Made by a program: the position numbers and the translations under genes. A stretch of DNA of 64,000 nt. Source: Thalassotalea sp. GTDB lineage: Bacteria > Pseudomonadota > Gammaproteobacteria > Enterobacterales > Alteromonadaceae. Shown one piece after another: positions 20,027 to 28,860 of this stretch (position 1 is its first letter; each line of letters opens with the position of its first letter). The DNA is taken from NCBI GenBank assembly GCA_029237915.1, contig JAQWHD010000003.1, positions 21,426 through 85,425 of the forward strand, given 5' to 3'. The notes beneath the pieces were generated by a model. That model was not told where the DNA came from. It did not search any database and saw only the letters and a program-made list of their open reading frames with translations.

Positions 20027-21352
20027 TTAAATATTACTGACAGGCTGATTTTCTAGTACTTGATTTGCCTGATAAGTCTTTAATTTAAATAGAAGAATCA
20101 CTGATATTAAAGTAGCGCTAGTCGTTATTATTAGTGCGTAGCGTAACGATTCAACACCCATTAAGTCATTGAATAAGTCACTGAGCACACCCACTAGCAT
20201 TGGCCCCACACCTAGACCTAAAAGTGTAATTAGGACTGTTTGCATCGAAATTGCCAGTGCCCGTTGGCTTCCTGGAACAATTCCCGTTAATAGTGTCAGG
20301 CAAGGGCTAACCCACCACACTGAAAAGAAGCTGGCTAAGGTGCAAAATAGCATAGCAAAAGGGATCCCGGCAAAAGAATATTCATCACCTAACCCCTCGG
20401 GCCAAAGTAAATAAATTATGATGGAAATCCAGCCGAGTATATGACCCACTAAAGGCAACCATAAAACGCCTTTGCGTTTGGCTATTCTATCGGCAAGATA
20501 ACCACTCAAAAGAATACCTACAGCTGCGGCACCACCGCCAAAAAAGCCTGCCATCATGCCTGCTTGTGATAATGTCATGTCATGGCTTCTGACTAAAAAA
20601 GTCGCATTCCACATACCAAAAGCATTTGCGCCGATTGTTGCAATCGCGCTAGAGCTAACAAGCAGACGATAATCTTTGCGTTTTAATAATGCTTTTGTTG
20701 ACTCACGAAAACTGCTTAATTGCGCTACTTGTTTGGGTGAGTTTGCTGTATCTATCGCTTCATCATATTGACCGCGTCGAGGCTCGGGCATAATAAAAAA
20801 GAACAGTAAAGAAATGAAAAATGCTGGAACGGATATGATAAAAAAAGTCTGACGCCAGCCATATTGCTCGACCCAATAAGCACCAACGGTAAGTGCTATA
20901 ATAGCGGCAAAAGTAGCGCCAGAGGTAAAGCAACTAATGGCAAAAGAGCGACGCTCGATAGGGTAAGAGTCTGCGAGTAATGATAATGAGGTTGATGTCA
21001 CTGGTGCTTCAGCTACGGCTATTAGCATGCGAATAGCAAGTAACATGATAAAGCCCGTCGCAAAACCACTTAATATGGTAATGACACACCAACACAGTGC
21101 GCTAGCAGCGAGTAAATAGGTACGATTAACTTTATCGGCAAGACGACCTGCAGATATTCCTACTAGGGCAAATACTATGGCAAATCCTAGGCCAGTTAAT
21201 AAGCCCATTTGCGCATCAGTTGCACCGAATTCGGCTTTGATGGGTTCAATCATCACCGCCATAATTTGTCGACCGATAAAGGTCTCGATATAAAACAATG
21301 TTAGCACCAGCAGCAATGCATGCTGGTGCCAATTGGTCTTATTTACGATCAA
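20027..21352 (-). CDS. MFS transporter (spinster-like)
   Basis: Twelve-helix transporter of 441 residues with the loop 2-3 motif GRLADKVNR. It resembles the second island MFS protein at 28861 (both share the N-terminal EPIK.EF and GL.FAI segments), so they are likely paralogues. The gene overlaps the upstream aldolase by 4 bases and is followed by the 3alpha-HSD gene. It therefore belongs to the ring-degradation operon, where import of a steroid or export of an intermediate is plausible. The substrate cannot be assigned from sequence. Confidence 0.85.
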   Translation of the reverse strand: MIVNKTNWHQHALLLVLTLFYIETFIGRQIMAVMIEPIKAEFGATDAQMGLLTGLGFAIVFALVGISAGRLADKVNRTYLLAASALCWCVITILSGFATGFIMLLAIRMLIAVAEAPVTSTSLSLLADSYPIERRSFAISCFTSGATFAAIIALTVGAYWVEQYGWRQTFFIISVPAFFISLLFFFIMPEPRRGQYDEAIDTANSPKQVAQLSSFRESTKALLKRKDYRLLVSSSAIATIGANAFGMWNATFLVRSHDMTLSQAGMMAGFFGGGAAAVGILLSGYLADRIAKRKGVLWLPLVGHILGWISIIIYLLWPEGLGDEYSFAGIPFAMLFCTLASFFSVWWVSPCLTLLTGIVPGSQRALAISMQTVLITLLGLGVGPMLVGVLSDLFNDLMGVESLRYALIITTSATLISVILLFKLKTYQANQVLENQPVSNI

Positions 21353-22383
21353 GCTTTACCTGCTTTTAGTGCTTTAGCCATAGTCATCGCGGTATCATCA
21401 ATCATATCTTCTTGCCCACCAACGGTTTTAAGGCGTCCTAGTTCAAGTAAAATATCACGAGCCGGCACACCATATTTTTTCTCTGCGCGCTCAGCAAATA
21501 ATAAGAATGATGAATAAACTCCAGCATAACCTAAGGTTAAAGAGTTTCGGTCTATACGGATCGGTTGATCCATCATTGGGGTAACTAAGTCTTCAGCAAC
21601 ATCCATTATTTTATAAAGATCAATGCCGTGATTGGCCCCCATCCGATCAAGTACTGCGGTAAATACTTCTAGTGGTGTATTACCTGCACCTGCACCTAGC
21701 CCAGCAACAGAGCCATCAATGCGGCTTGCGCCCATTTCTAAAGCGGCAAGCGAGTTAGGAATACTCATACCTAAATTATGGTGGCCGTGAAAACCAATTT
21801 CGGTGTCTTTGTGTAGCTCGCTACGGAATAAACCAATACGGGCTTTTACATCGTCAGGAAGCATATAACCAGCTGAATCAGTACAGTAGATACAGTTAGC
21901 ACCATAAGATTCCATCAACTTAGCCTGAGCAACTAATTCTTCAGGGCTTATCATATGTCCCATCATCAAGAAGCCGACAGTATCGAGTCCCATTTTACGG
22001 GCTGCACTAATATGCTGCTGTGATACATCTGCTTCGGTACAGTGGGTAGCGACACGAATAGTACTCACGCCATGGTCATATGCCATCTTCAGATGATCGA
22101 CGGTACCGATCCCTGGAATTAATAATGCAGACACTTTAGCCTGAGTCATTTTAGGAATTACAGCGCTAAGATACTCTTCATCGGTATGGGCAGGGAAGCC
22201 ATAATTGAGAGAAGACCCACCTAAACCATCGCCATGGGTAACTTCAATTAATGGAATGCCAGCTTGGTCAAGACCTGTAGCGATTGATACCATTTCATCT
22301 AGACTAATTTGATGCTGTTTTGCATGCATGCCATCACGTAATGACATATCGTGCAGGGTCACTTTTTTATTTTTTAAATCCAT
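21349..22383 (-). CDS. hsaF: 4-hydroxy-2-oxovalerate aldolase (HsaF/DmpG-like)
   Basis: Aldolase of 344 residues, the family length. It splits 4-hydroxy-2-oxoacids into pyruvate and an aldehyde (propanal from the steroid A-ring fragment). [16 protein letters not shown] carries the metal-binding Asp and catalytic residues of the HMGL-like barrel; [15 protein letters not shown] carries the metal histidines. It acts as a complex with the acylating aldehyde dehydrogenase encoded just upstream, channelling the aldehyde. AAGGAG precedes the ATG. Steroid versus simple aromatic pathway cannot be decided from this gene alone; the neighbours decide it. Confidence 0.93.
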   Translation of the reverse strand: MDLKNKKVTLHDMSLRDGMHAKQHQISLDEMVSIATGLDQAGIPLIEVTHGDGLGGSSLNYGFPAHTDEEYLSAVIPKMTQAKVSALLIPGIGTVDHLKMAYDHGVSTIRVATHCTEADVSQQHISAARKMGLDTVGFLMMGHMISPEELVAQAKLMESYGANCIYCTDSAGYMLPDDVKARIGLFRSELHKDTEIGFHGHHNLGMSIPNSLAALEMGASRIDGSVAGLGAGAGNTPLEVFTAVLDRMGANHGIDLYKIMDVAEDLVTPMMDQPIRIDRNSLTLGYAGVYSSFLLFAERAEKKYGVPARDILLELGRLKTVGGQEDMIDDTAMTMAKALKAGKA

Positions 22384-22394
22384 GAGTTTACTCC

Positions 22395-23297
22395 TTAATT
22401 TTGACTGTCAGGTTGAGTGTTATCGAGCATCTGTTGGGCAAACATTTCTGCAGTACGTGCAGCTGATGCCGTCATGATGTCAAGATTACCCGCGTACTTA
22501 GGTAGGTAATCGCCCAAACCTTCAACTTCAAGGAAAATAGATACTTTTCGCCCGTCAAATACAGGACCATTTTTAAGCTTGTAGCCCGGAACGTATTTTT
22601 GCACTTCACTGATCATTTGCAGTACAGATTCGGTGATAGCTTCTTGATCTGGTGTTGTTTCGGTTAAGCAATGAATAGTGTCACGCATTAGCAGCGGCGG
22701 CTCAGCTGGATTAATGATAATAATGGCTTTGCCTTTTTTAGCACCGCCAACTTCTTCAACTGCACCTGAAGTGGTACGAGTAAATTCGTCAATGTTCTGA
22801 CGAGTCCCTGGCCCCACAGATTTAGACGATACTGTGGCAACAATTTCACCATATTCAACAGGTTGAACCCGTGATACGGCTGCAACCATAGGGATAGTTG
22901 CCTGGCCACCACAAGTCACCATGTTAACATTTTTAATGTCACTATTAAGTTGACTCAGGTTAACTGGAGGTACACAGAATGGACCGATAGCTGCAGGCGT
23001 AAGATCGATCATCAATACGCCTTTTTCATTTACTTTAGCTGAATTTTCGGCGTGAACATAAGCTGACGTTGCATCGAAAGCTATTTTGATTTCATCGGCT
23101 TCAATATGAGGTATTAAGCCATCGATACCATCAGCTGTAGTTTTTATACCTAACTCTCTGGCGCGCGCTAAACCTTCAGAGTCTGGGTCGATACCCACCA
23201 TCCAAACTGGTTCTAAAATGTCACTACGCTGTAGCTTGTAAAGTAAATCGGTACCAATGTTACCTGAACCGATCAGGGCGCATTTTATCTTTTTCAT
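22395..23297 (-). CDS. hsaG: Acylating acetaldehyde/propanal dehydrogenase (HsaG/DmpF-like)
   Basis: Enzyme of 300 residues converting the aldehyde from HsaF to acyl-CoA with NAD and CoA. The Rossmann motif GSGNIGTDL lies at the N-terminus. The catalytic cysteine is in [13 protein letters not shown] (about 130). [15 protein letters not shown] and the [18 protein letters not shown]-terminal segment are typical of the family. It is 11 bases upstream of the aldolase gene, matching the obligate two-enzyme complex. Cytoplasmic. Confidence 0.94.
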   Translation of the reverse strand: MKKIKCALIGSGNIGTDLLYKLQRSDILEPVWMVGIDPDSEGLARARELGIKTTADGIDGLIPHIEADEIKIAFDATSAYVHAENSAKVNEKGVLMIDLTPAAIGPFCVPPVNLSQLNSDIKNVNMVTCGGQATIPMVAAVSRVQPVEYGEIVATVSSKSVGPGTRQNIDEFTRTTSGAVEEVGGAKKGKAIIIINPAEPPLLMRDTIHCLTETTPDQEAITESVLQMISEVQKYVPGYKLKNGPVFDGRKVSIFLEVEGLGDYLPKYAGNLDIMTASAARTAEMFAQQMLDNTQPDSQN

Positions 23298-23322
23298 TGT
23301 ACTTTCCCTCGAGGATTAATTA

Positions 23323-24111
23323 TTAATCACAAAAACTGACTGAGCATGAACCGAGACCTTCGATCTCCATACTAAATTCATCGCCTGCTTTGGCGTCTAT
23401 CAAGGGAGCAAGTGCGCCCGATAGGATTATTTCGCCTTTTTTAAATTCAATACCATATTCACCTAAGGTATTGGCTAACCAAGCGACTGCTTGCGCCGGG
23501 TGTCCTTGTACTGCAGCGCCTATGCCAGTACCAGCGAGCTTGCCATTATGGTGTACTGACATTTTTACTTTTGATAAATCAAGCGTGTTAGGATCGGTAT
23601 GTTGATCACTTATTACAAAAACACCACATGAGGCGTTATCGGCGACTGTATCAACAATAGTTATATTCCAATCTTCGATACGTGAGTCAACAATCTCAAA
23701 ACAAGGTGCAACCCACTCAGTGGCATCGAGTACTTGCTGTGCAGTAACTCCCGGGCCTTGTAAATCATGCTTAAGACAAAAAGCAATTTCACCTTCGGCG
23801 CGTGGCTGGATTAAGTGTGACTTTTTAAGGCTAATATTACTGCCATCAGGGTGATGCATAGTGTTGGTTAAAAAGCCAAAATCAGGTTGATGAACATTAA
23901 GCATTTTTTGTACGGCTTCACTGGTGACACCAATTTTTTTACCTATGACTGTTTCACCCGATTGAGTACGTAATGCCAAGGTCTTTAATGAAATTTGATA
24001 GGCATCATCAATAGTTAATTGCTGGTGACGGGTGATTAGCGGTGCTACCGCTTGCATTTTATTTTGCGCGTAGAAAAGCTCTTGTGCTAATTGGTTATGT
24101 AACTCGCTCAT
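23323..24111 (-). CDS. hsaE: 2-hydroxypentadienoate-type hydratase (HsaE/TesE-like)
   Basis: Protein of 262 residues of the fumarylacetoacetase-like hydratase family, hydrating 2-hydroxydienoates to 4-hydroxy-2-oxoacids. Motifs include GKKIGVTS, PRAEGEIAF with two metal-ligand glutamates, ESRIED-type VDSRIEDW, and the C-terminal GEIILSGALAPL. In the steroid route it takes the 2-hydroxyhexadienoate released by HsaD. Its ATG overlaps the stop of the flavin reductase gene by one base (TAATG), so the two are translationally coupled. Confidence 0.92.
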   Translation of the reverse strand: MSELHNQLAQELFYAQNKMQAVAPLITRHQQLTIDDAYQISLKTLALRTQSGETVIGKKIGVTSEAVQKMLNVHQPDFGFLTNTMHHPDGSNISLKKSHLIQPRAEGEIAFCLKHDLQGPGVTAQQVLDATEWVAPCFEIVDSRIEDWNITIVDTVADNASCGVFVISDQHTDPNTLDLSKVKMSVHHNGKLAGTGIGAAVQGHPAQAVAWLANTLGEYGIEFKKGEIILSGALAPLIDAKAGDEFSMEIEGLGSCSVSFCD

Positions 24112-25088
24112 TATTTTTTATCCTGCTCTTGCCAAAGATCTGGTAAGCCTGGATCTGTTTTGTTTATCAGACGTTTTAGCATTAATTTAAGTGCCATTAC
24201 ATCACCCATACCAAGCTCTTCAATAAGTTCTTCTTCAATTGCTTTAGCTTGAGCTATATGATGTAAAGATGCTTCTTGGCCCGAGCTTGTGAGCTGATAA
24301 ACATCGTCATCTAATTTTTTGATAAGGTCTTGGCGTACTAGAAAATCAACGTCCATTTCAGACAAGCTATGGCCGGTATAATCAAGATGAGTGTTTAATT
24401 CTTCTAGAGTTAAGCGTTGCTGAATATTCATTACCGACAGAGCAAAGAAGTGAGAATCTTCAAGTGCTTGTTCATCTAATATCTTACGCATGCGATAAAG
24501 TATCTGGAAATGTGAACGACCGATCAGGTATCCCAATAAGTCTTCGTTATAACTGCATTGTGGCGCGGCCGGCTGTGAAGATAAACTAACGTCTTCCCAA
24601 GGTTTACGTGCGGTCATCGCGTATTGACCTTGCTGGAAGACTAGCGGAGGTAAAGTTTGCTGATCAAAGTCGAGTACTTCACCGATAAAAATAAGGTGAT
24701 CGCCGCCATCGTGAGTTACCGTATTACGGCACTGGAACCTAGCACTACAATCCGGAATTAATGGTGCGTTGCTAATACCATCTTCGAGAGAAATATCTTT
24801 AAATTTGTCTTCACCGCGTGAAGCAAACGTGTTCGATAAATCTTGTTGATGCTGAGACAAAACATGAACATTCCAATGCTCCGCTTCATTAAATGCGTCT
24901 ACACTGAGTGATGTTTTTGCCAAGCTCCACAATACTAGCGGTGGGTCGAGCGATACAGAGTTAAAACTATTCGCTGTAAGACCTATAGGAGTGCCATCTG
25001 GTGCGGTGGCAGTGATAATAGTCACGCCGGTGGTAAAGCTCCCAAGAGCTTGTCTAAATGCTTGATTATCAAATTCTGCCTGTGCCAT
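24111..25088 (-). CDS. hsaB: Flavin reductase of two-component monooxygenase with MarR-like C-terminal domain (HsaB-like)
   Basis: Residues 1-165 form a flavin reductase domain (FRQALGSFTTGVTIIT, IGLTANSFNSVSLDPPLVLWSL, HLIFIGEV). Residues about 180-320 add a helical winged-helix region resembling MarR proteins. The same layout occurs in the reductase of Acinetobacter 4-hydroxyphenylacetate hydroxylase, where the extra domain senses substrate. It would supply reduced flavin to the HsaA-like oxygenase at 48217. A longer frame starts at 25148, but that ATG lacks a ribosome site and lies in an operator. The ATG at 25088 has AAGG 8 bases upstream and is chosen (325 residues). First gene of the operon. 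Confidence 0.85.
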   Translation of the reverse strand: MAQAEFDNQAFRQALGSFTTGVTIITATAPDGTPIGLTANSFNSVSLDPPLVLWSLAKTSLSVDAFNEAEHWNVHVLSQHQQDLSNTFASRGEDKFKDISLEDGISNAPLIPDCSARFQCRNTVTHDGGDHLIFIGEVLDFDQQTLPPLVFQQGQYAMTARKPWEDVSLSSQPAAPQCSYNEDLLGYLIGRSHFQILYRMRKILDEQALEDSHFFALSVMNIQQRLTLEELNTHLDYTGHSLSEMDVDFLVRQDLIKKLDDDVYQLTSSGQEASLHHIAQAKAIEEELIEELGMGDVMALKLMLKRLINKTDPGLPDLWQEQDKK

Positions 25089-25147
25089 GTTAACTGCCTT
25101 ATCACTAAAATATAGATCCAGTATCGTGATAAGGCTGTTTTTCATCA

Positions 25148-25163
25148 TCGTCTTAATGGACTA
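25148..25163 (-). promoter_or_regulatory. Island operator, site 1 (hsaB operon)
   Basis: The minus strand reads TAGTCCATTAAGACGA, nearly identical to sites at 48106 and 56250. It is 60 bases upstream of the preferred hsaB ATG and overlaps the alternative ATG at 25148, which argues against that longer start. Confidence 0.6.
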
Positions 25164-25300
25164 AACTAACAATCCTATTGATATATTGTATATAATCATA
25201 TGATTATTAAAGCTATTTAGTTAATCAGTTATTTTGGTAGTCCGTTATTTAATAGGGATTAGCGACACTAGTGAATTTCTCTAGTTGTATGATTAAGTAC

Positions 25301-25316
25301 TCGTCCAGTTGGACGA
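25301..25316 (+). promoter_or_regulatory. Island operator, site 2
   Basis: TCGTCCAGTTGGACGA, the most symmetrical copy. With one more base each side the 7-base arms CTCGTCC and GGACGAG are perfect. It lies about 140 bases before the aldehyde dehydrogenase ATG and 210 before hsaB. Confidence 0.65.
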
Positions 25317-25456
25317 GGAAATATGCCATTAAAGCTGATAGAAAATACACTATCAAATAGTTTTATTGTTGCTAAATAACGCAATAATAATTTGTAGTCT
25401 ATAAGCAAGTGCTGGCGAATGCTGGCAACTACACCAATTTTCTAAGGATATATCGC

Positions 25457-26896
25457 ATGAATGGTATTAATTCAGACTCTGTAGCAGCCTTACTTGAGCA
25501 TCAACAAAAAGCACATACAAAGCAAATGACTGTCAGTACAGCACAAAGGCGTGAGCGCATTCAGCAGGTAATTAATCTGCTGGTTAACCACCATCAAGAA
25601 TTGGTTGAGGCAATAGAAACTGATTTCTCTGGTCGCAGTCAGGGCTTCTCTATCATGAACGATATACTAGGTTCGCTGGCATGCCTTAAGTATACGCGGG
25701 ATAATCTAGCGCCATGGCTTGAAAATGATAACCGAGACGTATTTTCTCCTTATGATCAGCTAGGAAGTACGGCACGAGTTGAATATCAACCCAAAGGAAG
25801 TGTAGGCATCATTGGTACTTGGAATGCACCTTTGTATACTTTGCTTGCACCATTAGCTTGTGCCTTAGGTGCTGGTAATCGCGCAATTCTAAAACCGTCA
25901 GAGGTGACACCAAAAACGGCTGAAGTACTGCAAAAACTGTTTAAACAACATATCGACCCATTGTTAGTGAGTGTTGTAACTGGTGGGGTAGAGGTAAGCG
26001 CTGCTTTTAGTGCGCTCCCTTTTGATCATATGGTCTTTACCGGTAGTACGACGGTGGGTAAAAAAATTATGGCTGCCGCGGCAAATAATTTAGTGCCAGT
26101 AACATTAGAGTTAGGTGGCAAATCGCCAGTGGTCGTCAGTGAAAGTTGTGATTTAGTCGAAACCTGCAAACGCTTAGCACTGGCAAAAAGTAACAATGGC
26201 GGACAAGTGTGTGTGAGCCCCGATATTATCTATTTACCAAGAAGTAAACTGGAGCAAGTTGCCGAACTGTTATTAGAAAACTTTCGTGATTTTTTTCCTC
26301 ACGTCAGTAATAACTCAGATGTTGTGCCTATGGTTAATCGCCACCATTGCCAGCGAGTTGTGGACTTAGTTGAGCAAGCACGCGCAGCGGGTTGTGAAGT
26401 GCGCAGTAGCCATAAAGTGGATAGTTTATCTGCCATAGTCTCTGCTGATCAACGACTGCCTTTACAATTGGTCATATCGCCTACTAAAAATGAAGCTATT
26501 ATGCAGGAAGAAATTTTTGGTCCTGCGCTAGTATTACTGCCTTATGATGACATTCATGAGGTGATCACCGATATCAATAGTCGTGCAAAGCCTTTAGCCC
26601 TTTATTATTTTGGAGAAGACCAACTTGAACTTGAAATGGTCTTGGCTAATACTTCATCTGGCGGCGTATCGGTTAATGATTGCTTAATGCATGCAGCTAT
26701 GCATGATGCACCATTTGGTGGTGTTGGCGCTTCTGGGATGGGTCATTATCACGGTCGAGAAGGCTTCTTAAGCTTTAGTCATCAACGTACTGTGTTTGTT
26801 GCACCAAAACATGACCCTCGCGGTGAGTGGGGTCTGCTTCCTCCACATCATGATCAATTTAAAGCTATGATGTCCGCGCAGGTTATTGCAGATTAA
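25457..26896 (+). CDS. NAD(P)-dependent aldehyde dehydrogenase (coniferyl aldehyde dehydrogenase-like)
   Basis: ALDH-superfamily enzyme of 479 residues without a membrane segment. Visible motifs: VGIIGTWNAPLYTLLAPL, KPSEVTP (cofactor lysine), VTLELGGKSPVVV (general-base Glu) and NNGGQVCVSPD (nucleophile Cys), then EEIFGPALVLLPY. It oxidises an aldehyde to the acid. In a steroid cluster a role on a side-chain aldehyde, like Sad of Pseudomonas Chol1, is plausible but unproven. The frame extends to 25409, but AAGGA lies 9 bases before the ATG at 25457, which is chosen. It is divergent from the hsaB operon. Confidence 0.88.
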   Translation: MNGINSDSVAALLEHQQKAHTKQMTVSTAQRRERIQQVINLLVNHHQELVEAIETDFSGRSQGFSIMNDILGSLACLKYTRDNLAPWLENDNRDVFSPYDQLGSTARVEYQPKGSVGIIGTWNAPLYTLLAPLACALGAGNRAILKPSEVTPKTAEVLQKLFKQHIDPLLVSVVTGGVEVSAAFSALPFDHMVFTGSTTVGKKIMAAAANNLVPVTLELGGKSPVVVSESCDLVETCKRLALAKSNNGGQVCVSPDIIYLPRSKLEQVAELLLENFRDFFPHVSNNSDVVPMVNRHHCQRVVDLVEQARAAGCEVRSSHKVDSLSAIVSADQRLPLQLVISPTKNEAIMQEEIFGPALVLLPYDDIHEVITDINSRAKPLALYYFGEDQLELEMVLANTSSGGVSVNDCLMHAAMHDAPFGGVGASGMGHYHGREGFLSFSHQRTVFVAPKHDPRGEWGLLPPHHDQFKAMMSAQVIAD

Positions 26897-26960
26897 TACC
26901 GCTCTATGCAATTTATTAGGACAAATTAAAGTCTTCAGTAAATTAGTTCTATGCATGAAA

Positions 26961-26988
26961 AATGGGGTTACTTTTCAGTAACCCCATT
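26961..26988. terminator. Hairpin between aldehyde dehydrogenase and pentapeptide gene
   Basis: AATGGGGTTACT (26961-26972) pairs with AGTAACCCCATT (26977-26988), a perfect 12-bp stem with a 4-base loop and A/T-rich flanks. It separates two convergent genes. Confidence 0.8.
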
Positions 26989-27024
26989 ATCTATTTTTGT
27001 TTAACCTGATCACCTTAACCGCTT

Positions 27025-27621
27025 TTAATCAGTCAATATTATGCCAAGCGGCTCTAGTAATCTGACGGCTTCATAACGACAAAATTTTGCATTTTTAATG
27101 ACATTATTTTTTATATTTATATCGTAATTTTCAGCGCCATTAAAATTCGCACCGGTAAGGTTTGTCTTATGAAATATACTGTTAGTTAAATCGCTACCAG
27201 AGAAACTTGCACCACTAAAATTAGCCTCGCCAAAATCCACATCATGGGCTCGACAATCTTTGATGACTGTTTTTTCTAGGCTCAGTCCGTAAAACGATGA
27301 TGAGTTCATCATGCATTTTTTGAATGTTAAAGGAGAACCAAGTGCTAATCCATGCCAATCAGCTTTAACCCAATTAATCCCAATAACTTTGCAATCAATA
27401 AAGTCAACATCTAAGAATTTGCTATTATTTACATTGACAATACTAAGATTACAATCGGTAAATTTACATTCACTAAACTCACAATTTAAGAACGTTGCTT
27501 CACTAAAATCACATGACTGAAAATGACAGCCATCAAACTCTTTACCCGATATTTTTTCTTGAAAATAATTCATTTCACAAAACGTTTGGTTGTAAAACTT
27601 TTCACTATCTAACATCGTCAT
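27025..27621 (-). CDS. Pentapeptide repeat protein
   Basis: Protein of 198 residues built largely of A(D/N)LXX-type repeats, for example FDGCHFQSCDFSEATFLNCE and FSGASFSGSDLTNSIFHKTN, forming a right-handed quadrilateral beta helix. Qnr gyrase-protecting proteins share this fold and similar size (about 215-220), but I cannot assign Qnr function; the general fold has many roles. AGGA lies 6 bases before the ATG at 27621. The gene is flanked by hairpins on both sides and has no island operator, so it is an independent unit lodged in the steroid cluster. Confidence 0.85.
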   Translation of the reverse strand: MTMLDSEKFYNQTFCEMNYFQEKISGKEFDGCHFQSCDFSEATFLNCEFSECKFTDCNLSIVNVNNSKFLDVDFIDCKVIGINWVKADWHGLALGSPLTFKKCMMNSSSFYGLSLEKTVIKDCRAHDVDFGEANFSGASFSGSDLTNSIFHKTNLTGANFNGAENYDINIKNNVIKNAKFCRYEAVRLLEPLGIILTD

Positions 27622-27673
27622 TGAATTTCCTAAATATAAAATAAACGTAATTACTTGGTGATTATCTAGGCAT

Positions 27674-27702
27674 AAAAAATGCGGCGCTAGGCCGCATTTT
27701 TA
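27674..27702. terminator. Terminator of kshA
   Basis: AATGCGGC (27679-27686) and GCCGCATT (27691-27698) form a GC-rich stem with A6 before and T run after. It lies 21 bases past the kshA stop on the minus strand and upstream of the pentapeptide gene. Confidence 0.85.
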
Positions 27703-27722
27703 TACATTAAACTAATTAATAG

Positions 27723-28817
27723 TTAGTCTTGTGTATACGGTGGAATCCCTTTCGGTACATAAACACCATTAACCTTGCCTTGGAATTCATCCTTACGTAC
27801 TTTTGGATTAAAGAATTGCTTGTACCAAATTCTAGCCTTCATAAATGGCCCATCACTTGGTATAAATAAACCATTTAGACAAGGTGCTTTATTAGACCAT
27901 ACTTGGAAGTCTTGCATAAATGCGAACTTACTCGCATCTTGGAATTGACGTGCTGCAATGCCATCTTCAACCGTTGCTACTTCATTGCCGCCAGGCGATT
28001 TTACTAACAACGCGTGCCAAACTCGCACAGAGCCATCTTCTACTGGCGTATGGGTGATCATTAAGTAAGATTCATAATAGCCAGTAAGGTGAGAAAGCAA
28101 AACACCTGGCCCATGATACTTAGTAATAGTATGAAGAACTGGGCTAGCGCCGTCATCACCCACTAAAGTACGATGAGGACCACATTGACGTTGAATGGCT
28201 AGGTGACCATCAAATTCATTTTCATAACGTTGTACCGTTGAGCCATGAATTGGGCTTAAATGACCATAATCACAGATATTATCAATAACTTCCTGCGGAT
28301 GTTGTTCAAGTATACCAAGATCATCAAAACGCCAGTGTACCCAAGATTTATCATCCCATTGTGGCAAACTTGGGTGATCCCATTCTGGTTCGCCATTTTC
28401 AGGGTCATGCCAAATCCAGATTGCACCCATACTCTCAGCTACAGGCCAAGCTTTGATACAAGCTGATTTAGGGATAGGTCCTTCGTGATATGGAATGTCG
28501 TCACATTGACCATCTGGGCCAAAACGCCAAGCATGATAAGGACAACGAATGCTGTCGCCTTCAATGTTCGTACCACCGCCATCAATAATAACGTAAGAAG
28601 TATCATTTTCTGCCGCTAAATGGGTTTTCATGTGAGGGCAATATGCGTCGAGTAATACTACTCTGCCTGTTGCTTGGCCACGATATAGTGCAAAATCACG
28701 TCCAAAAAAGCGCACAGGGATAGGCTTGTGAGTGTTGATTTCATCAGCGGTGGCAATCATGAACCAGCCTCTAGGGAAGGTAAAGTCGCCTAGGCGGTAA
28801 TCTTTTGTTGTGGCCAT
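27723..28817 (-). CDS. kshA: Rieske non-haem iron oxygenase, 3-ketosteroid 9alpha-hydroxylase type (KshA-like)
   Basis: Oxygenase of 364 residues. The Rieske ligands are in CPHMKTHL and CPYHAWRF, but spaced CXH-X29-CXXH, about 13 residues more than the usual 16-17. Iron ligands: histidines in DYGHLSPIHG and Asp in MQDFQVWSNK, the latter a KshA-like motif (QD.xxW.xK). KshA opens ring B by 9alpha-hydroxylation together with delta-1 dehydrogenation. An NADH reductase of KshB type is encoded at 49452. The gene is 43 bases downstream of an MFS gene on the same strand and ends at its own terminator. A different steroid position (for example a 7-position) cannot be excluded. Confidence 0.8.
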   Translation of the reverse strand: MATTKDYRLGDFTFPRGWFMIATADEINTHKPIPVRFFGRDFALYRGQATGRVVLLDAYCPHMKTHLAAENDTSYVIIDGGGTNIEGDSIRCPYHAWRFGPDGQCDDIPYHEGPIPKSACIKAWPVAESMGAIWIWHDPENGEPEWDHPSLPQWDDKSWVHWRFDDLGILEQHPQEVIDNICDYGHLSPIHGSTVQRYENEFDGHLAIQRQCGPHRTLVGDDGASPVLHTITKYHGPGVLLSHLTGYYESYLMITHTPVEDGSVRVWHALLVKSPGGNEVATVEDGIAARQFQDASKFAFMQDFQVWSNKAPCLNGLFIPSDGPFMKARIWYKQFFNPKVRKDEFQGKVNGVYVPKGIPPYTQD

Positions 28818-28860
28818 AAGTACTCCAGTTGTTATTGATTAATTGTAATGTTCTTGTAAT

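Larger units (their letters stand above)
25089..25456. other. Divergent promoter region, hsaB operon / aldehyde dehydrogenase
   Basis: 368 bases with no convincing gene. It holds two copies of the island operator (25148-25163 and 25301-25316), one nearer each side. AT-rich stretches around 25170-25205 could serve as promoter elements, but I cannot place a start site. Confidence 0.6.

Noticed and set aside
22788..22803. Operator-like CGTCAATGTTCTGACG inside the hsaG gene
   Set aside because: It lies within conserved coding sequence and lacks the GTCC core.
27025..27621. Qnr quinolone-resistance protein
   Set aside because: Size and repeats are compatible, but the pentapeptide fold alone does not establish gyrase protection and no Qnr-specific loop could be confirmed.
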